Source: an uncultured Acidobacteriota bacterium
GTDB taxonomy: Bacteria > Acidobacteriota > Terriglobia > Bryobacterales > Bryobacteraceae
Direction: 5' to 3'
DNA: 59,926 bases
NCBI GenBank assembly: GCA_902826685.1
Contig: CADEFT010000041.1
Span: 1-59,926 of the forward strand
Shown: piece by piece, positions 1-8,516 of the stretch
Position numbering within the stretch: the stretch's first letter is position 1
Layout of the letters: the number at the start of each line of letters is the position of its first letter
The notes under the pieces: generated by a model
What the model was told of the DNA's origin: nothing
Databases searched by the model: none
What the model saw: the letters and a program-made list of their open reading frames with translations, nothing else
Program-made: the position numbers and the translations under genes

Positions 1-1
1 G

Positions 2-1645
2 CTGATTTGCGGTTTGTTGTTCTCCCAATCCCGGAAGCGTTCGGTGGATCTGAATGCGTTGCTGAACCAGCCGCTGCTGCGGCTTCCGGTAATCATTCAG
101 TACCAGTCGGCTCCGAACTTTCTCGATCTTTCCAAACTGAACCTTCTGGGCGCGACCTCGACGCGTCAATACGCTTCATTGCCGGCAGTCTCGGCAAACC
201 TTTCCATCGGCTCTTTGCTGTCGCTGGTGACCGATCCCAAGATCGCCTTCATCACGCCGGACCGGACCGTGGCGGGAACCCTGGATACGGCCACGGCGGC
301 GGTGAACGCGCAGGCGGCCGCGGCGCAGTTCGGCTACAACGGCGCCGGCGTGGGCGTGGCCATCGTCGACAGCGGCGTGTATGCGCATGAAGATCTGAAG
401 AACGACGCGGGCGCCTCGCGCGTGGTGTATCGCGAGAGCTTCATCGGCGGCACGGCGGCCGACGACTACGGCCACGGCACGCACATCGCCGGAATCGTGG
501 CGGGCGACGGCCGGTCGTCGGGACCGGCGCGGCCCAATCAGGGCATCGCGCCGCGCGCCAATATCATCGACCTGCGCGTGCTGAACGCCCAGGGCGGCAG
601 TTGGGATAGCGTGGTGATCGCGGCGATCGACCGCGCCATCCAACTCAAATCGTCTTACAACATTCGCGTGTTGAATCTTTCGCTGGGGCGGCCCGTGAAG
701 GAAAGCTTCCGCAACGATCCGCTCTGCCGCGCCGTGGAAGCGGCCTGGCGCGCGGGCATCGTTGTGGTGACGGCGGCCGGCAACCTGGGCCGCAACGGCA
801 ACGCCACCGTTCTTTCGCCCGCCAACGATCCGTACGTGATCACGGTGGGCGCGATGAAGACGATGGCCACCATCGGCCGCGGCGACGATCAGGTCGCCAG
901 CTACAGCTCCAAGGGACCGAGCTATCTCGATCAGATCGTGAAGCCGGACCTGGTGGCTCCCGGCAATCAGGTCGCTTCGCTGCTGGCGCCCGGTTCGTCG
1001 ATCGCCCTCACCTATCCGGGCAACGCCGTAAGCGGTTCCTACCTGCGCTTGAGCGGCACCAGCATGGCTTCGCCGATGGTGGCCGGCGCCGCGACGCTGC
1101 TGCTGCAGCAGAACCCTTCGCTGACGCCCGATGCCGTGAAAGCGCGTCTGATGAAGATGGCCTCGAAGGCTTTTCCGGTGGCCAGCGTCTCCTACGATCC
1201 GCACACCAACCAGGCCTTCCCCGCCACCTACGACGTCTTCACCGTGGGGGCCGGCTATCTGGATATCGCCGCCGCGCTGAGCAATCAGGATATGCCGAGC
1301 GGACCGGCGCTCTCGCCATCCGCCGTCTACAATCTGCTTACCGGCCAGGTGACGATGGTGGTCGATCCGCTATCGGCCTGGGCCTTGGGATTGCTGTCGG
1401 AACCTTCGCAGATCTGGAGCCCGGCGATGCTGCACAAGCCATCGGGTTCACCGGTCTACGCCATCAACGGCGGATCGGCTGCGTGGGGTACATCGGCGGC
1501 ATGGGGAACCTCGGCGGCCTGGGGCACTTCAGCGGCGTGGGGAACATCCGCCGCCTGGGGCACCTCGGCCGCTTGGGGTACGTCGGCCGCGTGGGGTACG
1601 TCTGCCGCCTGGGGCACCAGCGTGCAAGGCGCGGGCGAACGATAA
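2..1645 (+). CDS. Subtilisin-like serine protease (S8 family), 5' end cut by the window, with C-terminal AAWGTS repeats
   Basis: Secreted-type S8 peptidase. Counting from the TTG at 14, the catalytic Asp is D119 (AIVDSGV), the His is H154 (GHGTHIAG), the oxyanion Asn is N256 (TAAGN) and the nucleophile is S350 (SGTSMASPM), so the protease core is complete. The first ~85 residues look like an inhibitor-I9-type prodomain. The reading frame stays open to the window edge and no signal peptide is visible, so the true start probably lies upstream. After the core (about residue 425) comes a linker and then eight AAWGTS hexapeptides and a short tail. Similar Trp-Gly-rich tails occur on acidobacterial subtilases as I recall. 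The gene is followed by a strong intrinsic terminator. Confidence 0.9.
   Translation: MICGLLFSQSRKRSVDLNALLNQPLLRLPVIIQYQSAPNFLDLSKLNLLGATSTRQYASLPAVSANLSIGSLLSLVTDPKIAFITPDRTVAGTLDTATAAVNAQAAAAQFGYNGAGVGVAIVDSGVYAHEDLKNDAGASRVVYRESFIGGTAADDYGHGTHIAGIVAGDGRSSGPARPNQGIAPRANIIDLRVLNAQGGSWDSVVIAAIDRAIQLKSSYNIRVLNLSLGRPVKESFRNDPLCRAVEAAWRAGIVVVTAAGNLGRNGNATVLSPANDPYVITVGAMKTMATIGRGDDQVASYSSKGPSYLDQIVKPDLVAPGNQVASLLAPGSSIALTYPGNAVSGSYLRLSGTSMASPMVAGAATLLLQQNPSLTPDAVKARLMKMASKAFPVASVSYDPHTNQAFPATYDVFTVGAGYLDIAAALSNQDMPSGPALSPSAVYNLLTGQVTMVVDPLSAWALGLLSEPSQIWSPAMLHKPSGSPVYAINGGSAAWGTSAAWGTSAAWGTSAAWGTSAAWGTSAAWGTSAAWGTSAAWGTSVQGAGER
1478..1621 (+). repeat. Eight in-frame 18-bp repeats encoding (AAWGTS)8
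   Basis: Eight consecutive 18-bp units, all encoding Ala-Ala-Trp-Gly-Thr-Ser. Codons for Ala, Gly, Thr and Ser vary from unit to unit while the peptide is invariant, so the array is not a fresh slippage product and has apparently been kept by selection on the protein. Confidence 0.95.
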
Positions 1646-1662
1646 CAAGTCTGGAACGGGCC

Positions 1663-1703
1663 TCGCGGCGTCTCCTTCATGGGGGCGCCGCGATTTTGTT
1701 TTT
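1663..1703 (+). terminator. Rho-independent terminator of the subtilase gene
   Basis: Arms TCGCGGCG (1663-1670) and CGCCGCGA (1686-1693) pair perfectly. The inner segment TCTCC/GGGGG extends the stem with two G-T wobbles to a 5-nt loop. TTTTGTTTTT follows directly (1694-1703). The T-tract abuts the stop codon of the convergent permease gene. Confidence 0.85.
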
Positions 1704-2822
1704 CTACGCGCGAAATACGCGCGCCGGATCCACCGTCACCGCCCGCCGAACGGACGCGATGGCAGCCAGGCCGCACATCGCCAGGCTCGCCAGTATCATC
1801 GAAGCCGGAAGCCACCACGTCATCGCGATCCATGGAATCATCCCGCGCAGAATCTCCACCGCCGGAATCGCCGCCGCCACGCCGATGCCGCACCCGATGA
1901 TCCCGCTGATCCACGCCTGCAGCAGCACGACCCGGCGAAGGTATCCGCCCGATGCACCCATCGCCTTGAGCGTGGCGAACTCTTCCAGATTCTCGATGGT
2001 GGTGGCGTACACGGTTTGGGAAACGATCACCGCCCCCACCAGAAAACCGAGGAGAGCGGCGGTGAGGATGGCGCTTCCGGCGCCGGTCAGCATCGTCCAG
2101 TACACCTGCGCGTGGCGGGCAAACTCCTCCCGCCGCCACACGGTGACCTCAGGCATTCGCCGTTGCAGATCGGATTGCAGCCGGCCGAGGTCGGTGCCTT
2201 CCGCCGCGTGCACGCCCAGGAAATGGACGTAGTTCGAATCGAGCCGCAGGTATTGCACGGCGTCGCGGTAGTTGGCGAAAACGAAGGGCTGGCCGAAGAA
2301 CGAGCCGAAGCCGTCGACGACGCGCGCCACGCTCGCGCGGCGTTTGTTGATCTCAAACGCCGACCCGGCGCCGGCAACTTCGAGCCGCCCGGCGTTGCTG
2401 CGGTCAAGCAGTACCATCTGCGGCCGCACCGGTCCATCCAGTCCGGCATGATAGGGCAGGGGGAATTCGGCTCCGATGCCGGGTTCGCCGCCAATCAGGT
2501 AGACGAGTTGGCCTTTGCCCGACGGCTTCTTCCACACCGCCGCCCCGGTGATAAACCTTTGCACCGCGGTGACGGAGGGGTTGCCCATGGCGATCTCGCG
2601 AAAGCGGGCGGGCACCGGCGCCGCGCACTCAAAACAGGGAACGCCTTTCGCGGCAATCCAGATCCCGGCATCGGATGCATCGATGATGCGCGACGACGCG
2701 CGAATGAAACCGATCAATAATCCGCCCTGCAGCACCATGAGGAAAACCGAGAAGGCGATGCCGCACAGCGTGACGGCAAAGCGTCCACGTCCCACAAGTA
2801 AGTTGCGCCAGGCCAGCCGCAC
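1704..2822 (-). CDS. ABC transporter permease, FtsX/DevC-like (orphan paralogue)
   Basis: 372-residue inner-membrane permease of the FtsX/MacB-type fold: one N-terminal membrane segment (about residues 15-38), a periplasmic domain of about 200 residues, then three C-terminal membrane segments. GTG start with an AGGA Shine-Dalgarno sequence just upstream. It is about 60 percent identical by eye, and identical in length, to the permease at 15943-17061; shared blocks include VWKKPSGK, NLEEFATLKAMGAS and the C-terminal DPARVFRA/EPARVFRA. Unlike that copy it has no ATPase or adaptor gene beside it, so it is either a duplicated remnant or uses the ATPase at 15254-15946. Energy-coupling partner unknown. 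Confidence 0.85.
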   Translation of the reverse strand: MRLAWRNLLVGRGRFAVTLCGIAFSVFLMVLQGGLLIGFIRASSRIIDASDAGIWIAAKGVPCFECAAPVPARFREIAMGNPSVTAVQRFITGAAVWKKPSGKGQLVYLIGGEPGIGAEFPLPYHAGLDGPVRPQMVLLDRSNAGRLEVAGAGSAFEINKRRASVARVVDGFGSFFGQPFVFANYRDAVQYLRLDSNYVHFLGVHAAEGTDLGRLQSDLQRRMPEVTVWRREEFARHAQVYWTMLTGAGSAILTAALLGFLVGAVIVSQTVYATTIENLEEFATLKAMGASGGYLRRVVLLQAWISGIIGCGIGVAAAIPAVEILRGMIPWIAMTWWLPASMILASLAMCGLAAIASVRRAVTVDPARVFRA

Positions 2823-2956
2823 GATTTCCTGGTGATGGCAAGGGCGAAATCGTTTCGCCTAAGTCGCGCATCCGTGGTAGCGCGTTCCAGCCATGAAACG
2901 CGAGCGCAAACCGCGAGCACTACATCCCGAGTGGTGCTAAGAAAGGAGCCCTCTGA

Positions 2957-3541
2957 ATGGAGAATTGGATCATAGGCGCAGTCGTGGCAGGCGGCGTTTA
3001 TCATTTGGCGTTCGGCCTGTTCCACCTGGTGTTTCCCTTCGCCCTGCGATGGAAGCAGACGCTGGCGGGCCTCGACGCAACCAACCGGAACCTGCTTCCG
3101 GTTTTCAATCTGTGGATCGCTTACGCGATTTTGGCGTGGTCGGCCATCTCGCTGGCTCAACCGGAGCAGGTGGCCAACAGCCCCGTCGGCCATGGCGTGT
3201 GCTGGTCGATCGCGGGAGTCTGGACGTTCCGTCACATGATGCAGGTTTACTACATGGGCTTTTCGGGAAGCTACGCGCTGCCCGGTGGCTTTTGGGGCAT
3301 CCGCGGCATTCATGCGCTGGTATTCGTTCCGATCTTCTCGCTGGGTACCGGCCTTTACCTGGTGCCCGTGCTGCGGGACGATGCGGCGGCGTGGCTGATG
3401 ACCACTGGCGCAATCGGCGCATTGCTCTTTGCGTCGTGGCTGGCTCACCGTCACAGGCTGGCCTCGATGGCGCCAACCCGCGCCGATTCGGGCTACGCGG
3501 CCGATCAAATGGTCCTTGGCGGCATGAAAGGTGTGCGATGA
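2957..3541 (+). CDS. Integral membrane protein of unknown function
   Basis: 194 residues with about five predicted hydrophobic helices. ATG start with a clear AAGGAG site ten bases upstream. No catalytic motif recognised; a His-containing first helix region (HLAFGLFHLVF) and a second cluster (FRHMMQVYYMG) stand out. Its stop overlaps the start of the downstream antiporter (ATGA), so the two are translationally coupled and may work together. Its family could not be named from sequence. Confidence 0.8.
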   Translation: MENWIIGAVVAGGVYHLAFGLFHLVFPFALRWKQTLAGLDATNRNLLPVFNLWIAYAILAWSAISLAQPEQVANSPVGHGVCWSIAGVWTFRHMMQVYYMGFSGSYALPGGFWGIRGIHALVFVPIFSLGTGLYLVPVLRDDAAAWLMTTGAIGALLFASWLAHRHRLASMAPTRADSGYAADQMVLGGMKGVR

Positions 3542-4962
3542 AGGCGGAAGTCTTCCCTTCCGCACCTTTCGTGAACTCGGCAGCCGGTAGGGAGGGAGTG
3601 ATCCTTCCCTACCTTCTGCTGGTTTGTGTGCCCGCCGCGGTTTCCGGCTGGATCCTGGTGAATGTGCCATCGGCTTCCGCTCCCGTTGCGGCCGCAAGGC
3701 CGGTGCACGAAGCCGCGGGCGTTCCGTTGGCGCTGCAGATTCTGGCGGTACTCGTGGCGGCGCGTGTGTTTGGAACCCTGGCGCAACGGCTCGGCCAGCC
3801 GCGCGTGGTGGGTGAGATGGCCGCCGGCATCTTTCTTGGTCCTTCCTTGCTTGGCCGCATGGCTCCCTCGATTTCCGCCACACTGTTTCCAGCCGATGGT
3901 CTCGCCGGTTTGAACGCCCTAAGTCAACTGGGTCTGATTCTGTTTTTATTCGTCGTGGGACTTCATACCGATTCCGGTGAGCTGCGCGGGCGCGGACGGA
4001 GTGTGCTGTTAATCAGCCACGCGAGCATCGCGCTGCCGATGTTGTTGGGGGCGGGCATCGCGGTGTACGCCCTGGCCGGGTTCGTGCCACCGGGCGTCGG
4101 GCTGGACGGATTCGCGCTGTTCATCGGCACGGCCATGAGCATCACGGCCTTTCCGGTGCTGGCCCGGATCCTGGCGGAGAAAAAGCTGCTCGGCAGTTCT
4201 ACGGCCGCGATGGCCACTGCCTGCGCCGCCGTGAACGACGTGGCGGGCTGGTGCCTGCTGCTGCTCGTGGTGGCGCGCGTCAAGGGAACCGCGCCGGCGT
4301 CGCCGTGGATTCCGCTCGGCGGGTCGACGCTCTTTGTGCTCGTGCTGTTCGGCGTGGTACGGCCTTTGCTGCGGAAGCTGCCGCGGCCGGAGGAGGCTGC
4401 TCCGGAACGATTGGCCGCACTCAGCCTGGGCGTGGCGCTGGCATCGGCGGCCGTAACGGATTGGCTGGGCCTGCATGCGTTGTTCGGCGCGTTTCTGGCC
4501 GGCACCGCGATACCGCGCGTTCCTGAACTCACCGATTGGATCCGCCAGCGCATCGAATCGCTCACCGTGATCCTGCTGCTTCCGATCTTCTTTGCGCTGG
4601 CCGGACTGCGCACCGATCTCGGCCTTGCCTGGAATTCCGGCATGTGGGGCTATCTGATTCTGATCGTCGCCACGGCCGTCGCCGGCAAGCTGGGCGGCAC
4701 GGTGATCGCGGCACGGTGTGCGGGCATGGATTGGCGGCGAGGCGCGATGCTCGGAGCGCTGATGAACACACGCGGCCTGATGGAACTGGTGGTGCTGAAC
4801 GTCGGTCTGGAGATCGGCGTCATTCCTCCGGCGATCTACTCGATGATGGCGATCATGACGCTGGTGACGACGTTGATGACGGGACCGTTGGTCGATTGGC
4901 TGGGGCGGCCGCGGGCGGCTGAAGGCTACGCCGCCAAGCCGCGATACGCGCCCGCCCAGTAA
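3538..4962 (+). CDS. Cation:proton antiporter, CPA2/Kef type
   Basis: 474-residue polytopic protein with the Na+/H+-exchanger fold, about 12-13 membrane helices and no C-terminal TrkA-N domain. Typical CPA2 segments: VVGEMAAGIFLGPSLLG, LGLILFLFVVGL, the unwound-helix region AMSITAFPVLARIL, and the ion-binding region ACAAVNDVAGW, where ND replaces the usual D or DD. An extra hydrophobic segment lies near residues 20-42. The ATG start overlaps the preceding stop (ATGA). The 3' end overlaps the convergent flavin reductase gene by 37 bp. The substrate ion cannot be told from sequence. Confidence 0.9.
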   Translation: MKAEVFPSAPFVNSAAGREGVILPYLLLVCVPAAVSGWILVNVPSASAPVAAARPVHEAAGVPLALQILAVLVAARVFGTLAQRLGQPRVVGEMAAGIFLGPSLLGRMAPSISATLFPADGLAGLNALSQLGLILFLFVVGLHTDSGELRGRGRSVLLISHASIALPMLLGAGIAVYALAGFVPPGVGLDGFALFIGTAMSITAFPVLARILAEKKLLGSSTAAMATACAAVNDVAGWCLLLLVVARVKGTAPASPWIPLGGSTLFVLVLFGVVRPLLRKLPRPEEAAPERLAALSLGVALASAAVTDWLGLHALFGAFLAGTAIPRVPELTDWIRQRIESLTVILLLPIFFALAGLRTDLGLAWNSGMWGYLILIVATAVAGKLGGTVIAARCAGMDWRRGAMLGALMNTRGLMELVVLNVGLEIGVIPPAIYSMMAIMTLVTTLMTGPLVDWLGRPRAAEGYAAKPRYAPAQ

Positions 4963-5405
4963 ACCAGTGGATACTCTTCCGGCTCATAGAGCCCGCCTAC
5001 CACTTCGCCGAAAACGACATAGTGATCGCCATCGGCGACGGTGGACCGGCGGCGGCAAACGAAGTGGCCGATGGTGCCCGGCAGCAGTGGAACGCCATTC
5101 GGCCCCTCTTGCCAATCGATGCCGTCGAAGCGGTTCTCCGGACCCCGCGTGGCGAACCGCTGCGAGATCTCCTGCTGATGCGCGCTGAGCACGTTCACCG
5201 CGAAGTGGTCGCCTGCCAGCAGCATCGCCGTGGTGGCGGAATCGCGCCGCAGACAAATCAGAACCGTCGGCGGCTCAAGCGATACACCCGTAAAAGCACT
5301 TACCGTCATCCCGACCGGAAGACCATCGGATGGCCTTCTGCCGGTGATGACGGTAACGCCTTTCGGGAAGCGGGAGCAGACTCCCTTGAAGATGTCCTTC
5401 ATCAT
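4926..5405 (-). CDS. NAD(P)H:flavin oxidoreductase, VlmR/HpaC-like
   Basis: 159-residue single-domain flavin reductase of the flavin_Reduct family. Visible family blocks: FPKGVTVITG, the flavin-site segment GMTVSAFTGVSLEPP, and the C-terminal HYVVFGEV region. Such enzymes supply free reduced flavin to a partner monooxygenase. It is the last gene of the leftward operon, 9 bp after the methyltransferase gene, and the operon contains an acyl-CoA-dehydrogenase-like N-hydroxylase (8517-9626). That mirrors the VlmR/VlmH pair of valanimycin biosynthesis, so it is the likely FADH2 source for amine N-hydroxylation. Good GAGGTG ribosome site. Confidence 0.88.
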   Translation of the reverse strand: MMKDIFKGVCSRFPKGVTVITGRRPSDGLPVGMTVSAFTGVSLEPPTVLICLRRDSATTAMLLAGDHFAVNVLSAHQQEISQRFATRGPENRFDGIDWQEGPNGVPLLPGTIGHFVCRRRSTVADGDHYVVFGEVVGGLYEPEEYPLVYWAGAYRGLAA

Positions 5406-5414
5406 GACTTCACC

Positions 5415-6056
5415 TCACCAAAGATAAGGAACCAGCGCTTTCACTTCGAGCGAATAGCGTGCGTACTCCTCGCCCAGATGCCGGTTCAACCATTCCTCCT
5501 CGTAGCGAATGCGGCGCCACACGGCGGCCGACACCAGCAGCAACGCCAGCGCGGCTCCCACCCAGGAATGCAGGAAGACGAGCGTGAAGACGTACATCAA
5601 CAGCGCGCCCACATAGCCCGGATGGCGCATGAGGCGATAGGGACCCGTGCGCACCACTCGATGATCCGGCTGCACGATGATGTGCCAGGTGAAGAACCGG
5701 CCCAACACATGCACGGACCAGCTGCGGAGCGCCAGACCGGCAACGGCCATCAGCAATCCGAAAGTCGCTACGCCGTCCCATTCGAAACTCGCCGGGTAGC
5801 GGAAGTACACCGCCTCGAAGATTCCGGCCGCCTGCGAGATGTAGACGGACCACACCAGGTGGTTGCCAGTGTCGCGGTCTTGAACCGGGGCGGTGCGATC
5901 CACCGGCTTGTAGAGCGGCTGAAACACCTGCGCGGCGATTCCGATGGCACCCAGAATCCAGAGCTGCGGATGAAGCAGAGCCTCCGCATTGCCCGCCGCC
6001 GCGAAGGCGAGAAAGGCCGCGGTCACGAACATTCCGTTCAGCAGTTTTCGAATCAT
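5415..6056 (-). CDS. Isoprenylcysteine carboxyl methyltransferase (ICMT)-family methyltransferase
   Basis: 213 residues with about five membrane helices and the C-terminal ICMT signature: RTGPYRLMRHPGYVG followed by EEEWLNRHLGEEYARY. Members use S-adenosylmethionine inside the membrane; the founding enzymes methyl-esterify the carboxylate of a lipid-bearing cysteine. ATG at 6056 is chosen because the signal-like first helix starts there and it lies one base after the upstream stop; the open frame continues further upstream but is antisense to the kinase. In this cluster a membrane enzyme that methylates a lipid-linked amino acid carboxylate would fit the predicted azoxy-lipid amino acid (inference). 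Confidence 0.85.
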   Translation of the reverse strand: MIRKLLNGMFVTAAFLAFAAAGNAEALLHPQLWILGAIGIAAQVFQPLYKPVDRTAPVQDRDTGNHLVWSVYISQAAGIFEAVYFRYPASFEWDGVATFGLLMAVAGLALRSWSVHVLGRFFTWHIIVQPDHRVVRTGPYRLMRHPGYVGALLMYVFTLVFLHSWVGAALALLLVSAAVWRRIRYEEEWLNRHLGEEYARYSLEVKALVPYLW

Positions 6057-6057
6057 G

Positions 6058-7074
6058 TCAAGCCGCCTGTCTGGCAACGGCCGCGTATTCGGAGATCGCC
6101 GCCGGAGCCTGCCCCGCCAACATTCCCGCCACGGCTCGAACCCGTGCGCGTGTCTCATCGTCCATTGGATAGGCGAACGGACCGAATCCGCGCGCCGCCA
6201 CCAGTGCGCCCGCGTACCAGAAGCCGCGCACGATGGCCCAATCCGCCGCTTCACCGGTCGCCGAAGAAGCGCGGCCGTAGGCCTCTATGAAGGCCTCCGC
6301 GAAGCAAACCGCGGCGTCCGTCAGTTCCGGCCGGTAGAGCGCCGGCAGCAGCGAGACGGCGAGCACGGTGGCAACGTCGAACGCCGGGTCGCCGATGAAG
6401 GCGCCCTCAAAATCGACGATGGCCGCCTTCACGCCTTCTCCAACCAGAATGTTCTTTCCCCACAGATCGGCATGCACCAGGCAATCGCGGCGCTTGCGCA
6501 TTTCAAGAAGCATGGCATCCGCCGCTTCTGGAAACGCGGCTTTCGCCCCCGGCGCGATGAGCCCGTCGAAGACGATCGCCCTCAGCATCTGATCCTGCAT
6601 CTCCGGACGAAACGGCGGCATTCCGGCGGTGGCGGCGTGTACGGCGCCCAGCGCCGCTCCGAGATTCGCCGCCTGGCCGAGCAGAAGTTCATATCGCGAT
6701 TGGGCCACGTCGAGCAGCACGGAGCGGCCCTCGCCAACGTCCGTCATACCCAGAGCGAAGTCCTCGCCATCGACGAACAACACTTCCGGTACATCCACGT
6801 GACCGCCGGCGTGCGCCCCGAACCGACGCATCGCTTCGGCTTCGGAAAACACGCGCTCGCGCGGCAGCTTCATCGGGAGCTTCTTCGGCCGCTCCGGCAC
6901 CACCTTGACGTACACATTGCGTTCGCCAACGTTGACCCGATAGACATGATTGAGATTGCTGTGCTCGGTGATCGGCGTAACCGATACCGCCTGCCCTCCG
7001 TCGATCCGCATGTTGCGGCGGAGAATAGCTTCGATGTGACCGGTTTCGCTGGAAACCGCTGCGGCGCTGGTCAT
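6058..7074 (-). CDS. Small-molecule kinase, APH/methylthioribose kinase-like
   Basis: 338 residues with the aminoglycoside-phosphotransferase fold. Brenner-type catalytic loop HADLWGKN gives H201, D203 and N208; the metal-binding segment DFEGAFIGDP starts at D221; the ATP-binding N-lobe includes VYVKVVPE with the likely Lys. It resembles methylthioribose and fructosamine kinases more than antibiotic kinases. The start overlaps the previous stop (ATGA). In valanimycin biosynthesis a kinase (VlmJ, a diacylglycerol-kinase relative) phosphorylates the seryl hydroxyl before VlmK eliminates it. This unrelated kinase, together with the MmgE/PrpD gene at 17183, may do the same job (inference). Self-resistance by phosphorylation is the alternative. 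Confidence 0.85.
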   Translation of the reverse strand: MTSAAAVSSETGHIEAILRRNMRIDGGQAVSVTPITEHSNLNHVYRVNVGERNVYVKVVPERPKKLPMKLPRERVFSEAEAMRRFGAHAGGHVDVPEVLFVDGEDFALGMTDVGEGRSVLLDVAQSRYELLLGQAANLGAALGAVHAATAGMPPFRPEMQDQMLRAIVFDGLIAPGAKAAFPEAADAMLLEMRKRRDCLVHADLWGKNILVGEGVKAAIVDFEGAFIGDPAFDVATVLAVSLLPALYRPELTDAAVCFAEAFIEAYGRASSATGEAADWAIVRGFWYAGALVAARGFGPFAYPMDDETRARVRAVAGMLAGQAPAAISEYAAVARQAA

Positions 7075-8045
7075 AGAATTGCCTCCGGAAGTCCCATATA
7101 AGTCAACCTGCTGTCCTGCATTTCGCGCGACCATTCGTTGGCCATCATCAGGCGCTGCTCGGGCGACGTGGCCAGCAGCGGAATGCCAGCGGCGATTTCA
7201 TATCCCTCCACCACGTCGCGATGTTCCCGCATGCCTTGCTGGAAAAGCACCTCGCGCTCGTAGATGACTTCGTTCACCGGCAGATCGCGCCACAGCAGGC
7301 GTCTCCGCAGGATCACGTCGGCGATGCGCTTCTTGTCCCCGGGGTTCCGCAGCAGGTGTTGACGAACCACGGAGCTGCCCACGCTCAAGTGGCGAATCTC
7401 GTCGATGTTGGCGCCGCGTTCGATACTCGCGGCGGCGGGATTGAGCAGCCGCCACTTCCGCTCGCTCAACTCGGCGGCTGGAGCGAGTACACCTTCCACC
7501 AGGATCGTCAGAATCACTACGCCGCAGATGAAGCTATCGGGTTGCGCGATCACCTCATCGCCGAAATCCTTCAACGGTTGCAGAACGCGCGCGCGCTTCT
7601 CGCACACCATCTGTTCGATCGTCTGCGCCAGTTGATCGCGCGGGACGCCGAGTTCCACCAGGTGGCCACGAAACGCAAGCGAGTGCCGCGCTTCATCGAG
7701 CAATTGAGTGGCGTAGAACTCCATCGAGGCCGTATCGGGAGCGAGCTTCACCAGGTCGCTGAGCGATCGCGTGGCAATCTCTTCCGACACGGAACGGAAA
7801 GCGAATTCCTCCATCAATGCCGAACGCAGCGGCCCCGGCTCGCGCATGTAGTCCGGGACTTTGGCATCTGGGGCGTGCTCGTTGACGAGGCCCATCCACG
7901 TGCCTTGAGCGGCCGAGCGGATCCAATAAGCAAGGCCGCATTGGTCCGGTGTCAGCTCGATGGATGTGGCGCCTTCCAGAAGGCCAGGTGCCGTATCCCA
8001 TCCGGTTTCGGTTGCAGGCGGCATAGCGAGTGATGCGGCGCTCAT
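7071..8045 (-). CDS. Ferritin-like diiron oxidase, VlmB-like (predicted hydrazine-to-azoxy oxidase)
   Basis: 324 residues, mostly helical, with a full set of ferritin-like diiron ligands: E88/E89 (SEEIATR), E118 and H121 (DEARH), E184 (LVEG), E216 and H219 (DEIRH). Length and pattern match my recollection of VlmB, assigned to four-electron oxidation of a hydrazine to the azoxy group. It is translationally coupled on both sides (ATGA with the membrane protein upstream and the kinase downstream). Aldehyde-deformylating oxygenase is an alternative diiron partner of acyl-ACP reductases, but that family is only about 230 residues and the neighbours point to azoxy chemistry. Confidence 0.82.
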   Translation of the reverse strand: MSAASLAMPPATETGWDTAPGLLEGATSIELTPDQCGLAYWIRSAAQGTWMGLVNEHAPDAKVPDYMREPGPLRSALMEEFAFRSVSEEIATRSLSDLVKLAPDTASMEFYATQLLDEARHSLAFRGHLVELGVPRDQLAQTIEQMVCEKRARVLQPLKDFGDEVIAQPDSFICGVVILTILVEGVLAPAAELSERKWRLLNPAAASIERGANIDEIRHLSVGSSVVRQHLLRNPGDKKRIADVILRRRLLWRDLPVNEVIYEREVLFQQGMREHRDVVEGYEIAAGIPLLATSPEQRLMMANEWSREMQDSRLTYMGLPEAIL

Positions 8046-8506
8046 GCGTGTTTCTCCTGTGTTTCGAATCTTTGAATGAACTGTGTGAAGGCGGCGTTGG
8101 GAGCCGGCTCAAACTCGAGGTTGGTCGATTTGTAGATGTTGCCGAAGATCGCGCGGTCGCCCAGCAAGTGAATCGGCATCGCCAGCATCGCCCATTCCAA
8201 TTGGCGAGTAACCAGGTACCAGACGGCGGTTACGGCGGCCACAGCCAGAAAGCTGTGCGCGATGTTGTAGGCATGGTAGAAACCGGCAGGCACTTCGCGC
8301 CGGGCACCCGACCTCTTGTAGTACCAATACAGGCCGGGAAAGGTGCCGATGAGATCGCTCGATGCAAAGGCCAGCCCGAAGCGGATCCAGTTGACCTCGC
8401 TCCAGTGCGCGATCACCAGCAGCGACAGCGCCACCAGGAACAACGTGTGCTCCAGCCGCACGACGTTGTAGATGGCACGCGTGAAAAACAGGTTGTGCTT
8501 GTCCAT
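8042..8506 (-). CDS. Small four-helix membrane protein, VlmO-like (predicted hydrazine-forming rearrangement)
   Basis: 154 residues with four hydrophobic helices (roughly residues 18-37, 43-65, 73-98 and 104-124) carrying polar and His residues inside or at their ends: H20, H34, FYHAYNIAHS and MPIHLLGDR. VlmO of valanimycin biosynthesis is a membrane protein that, as I recall, rearranges the O-aminoacyl hydroxylamine into the N-N-bonded hydrazine just before VlmB acts. The ATGA overlap with the diiron gene gives the same pairing here. Assignment rests on size, topology and context rather than on a motif I can align. Confidence 0.7.
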   Translation of the reverse strand: MDKHNLFFTRAIYNVVRLEHTLFLVALSLLVIAHWSEVNWIRFGLAFASSDLIGTFPGLYWYYKRSGARREVPAGFYHAYNIAHSFLAVAAVTAVWYLVTRQLEWAMLAMPIHLLGDRAIFGNIYKSTNLEFEPAPNAAFTQFIQRFETQEKHA

Positions 8507-8516
8507 GGCATTCCTC

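Noticed and set aside
176..1204. Long minus-strand open frame opposite the subtilase (342 codons)
   Set aside because: Low-complexity His/Arg/Ala translation typical of antisense frames in GC-rich genes; the plus frame has all protease motifs.
1478..1621. CRISPR or minisatellite array
   Set aside because: Units are contiguous, in frame, with synonymous variation; it is a coding repeat without spacers.
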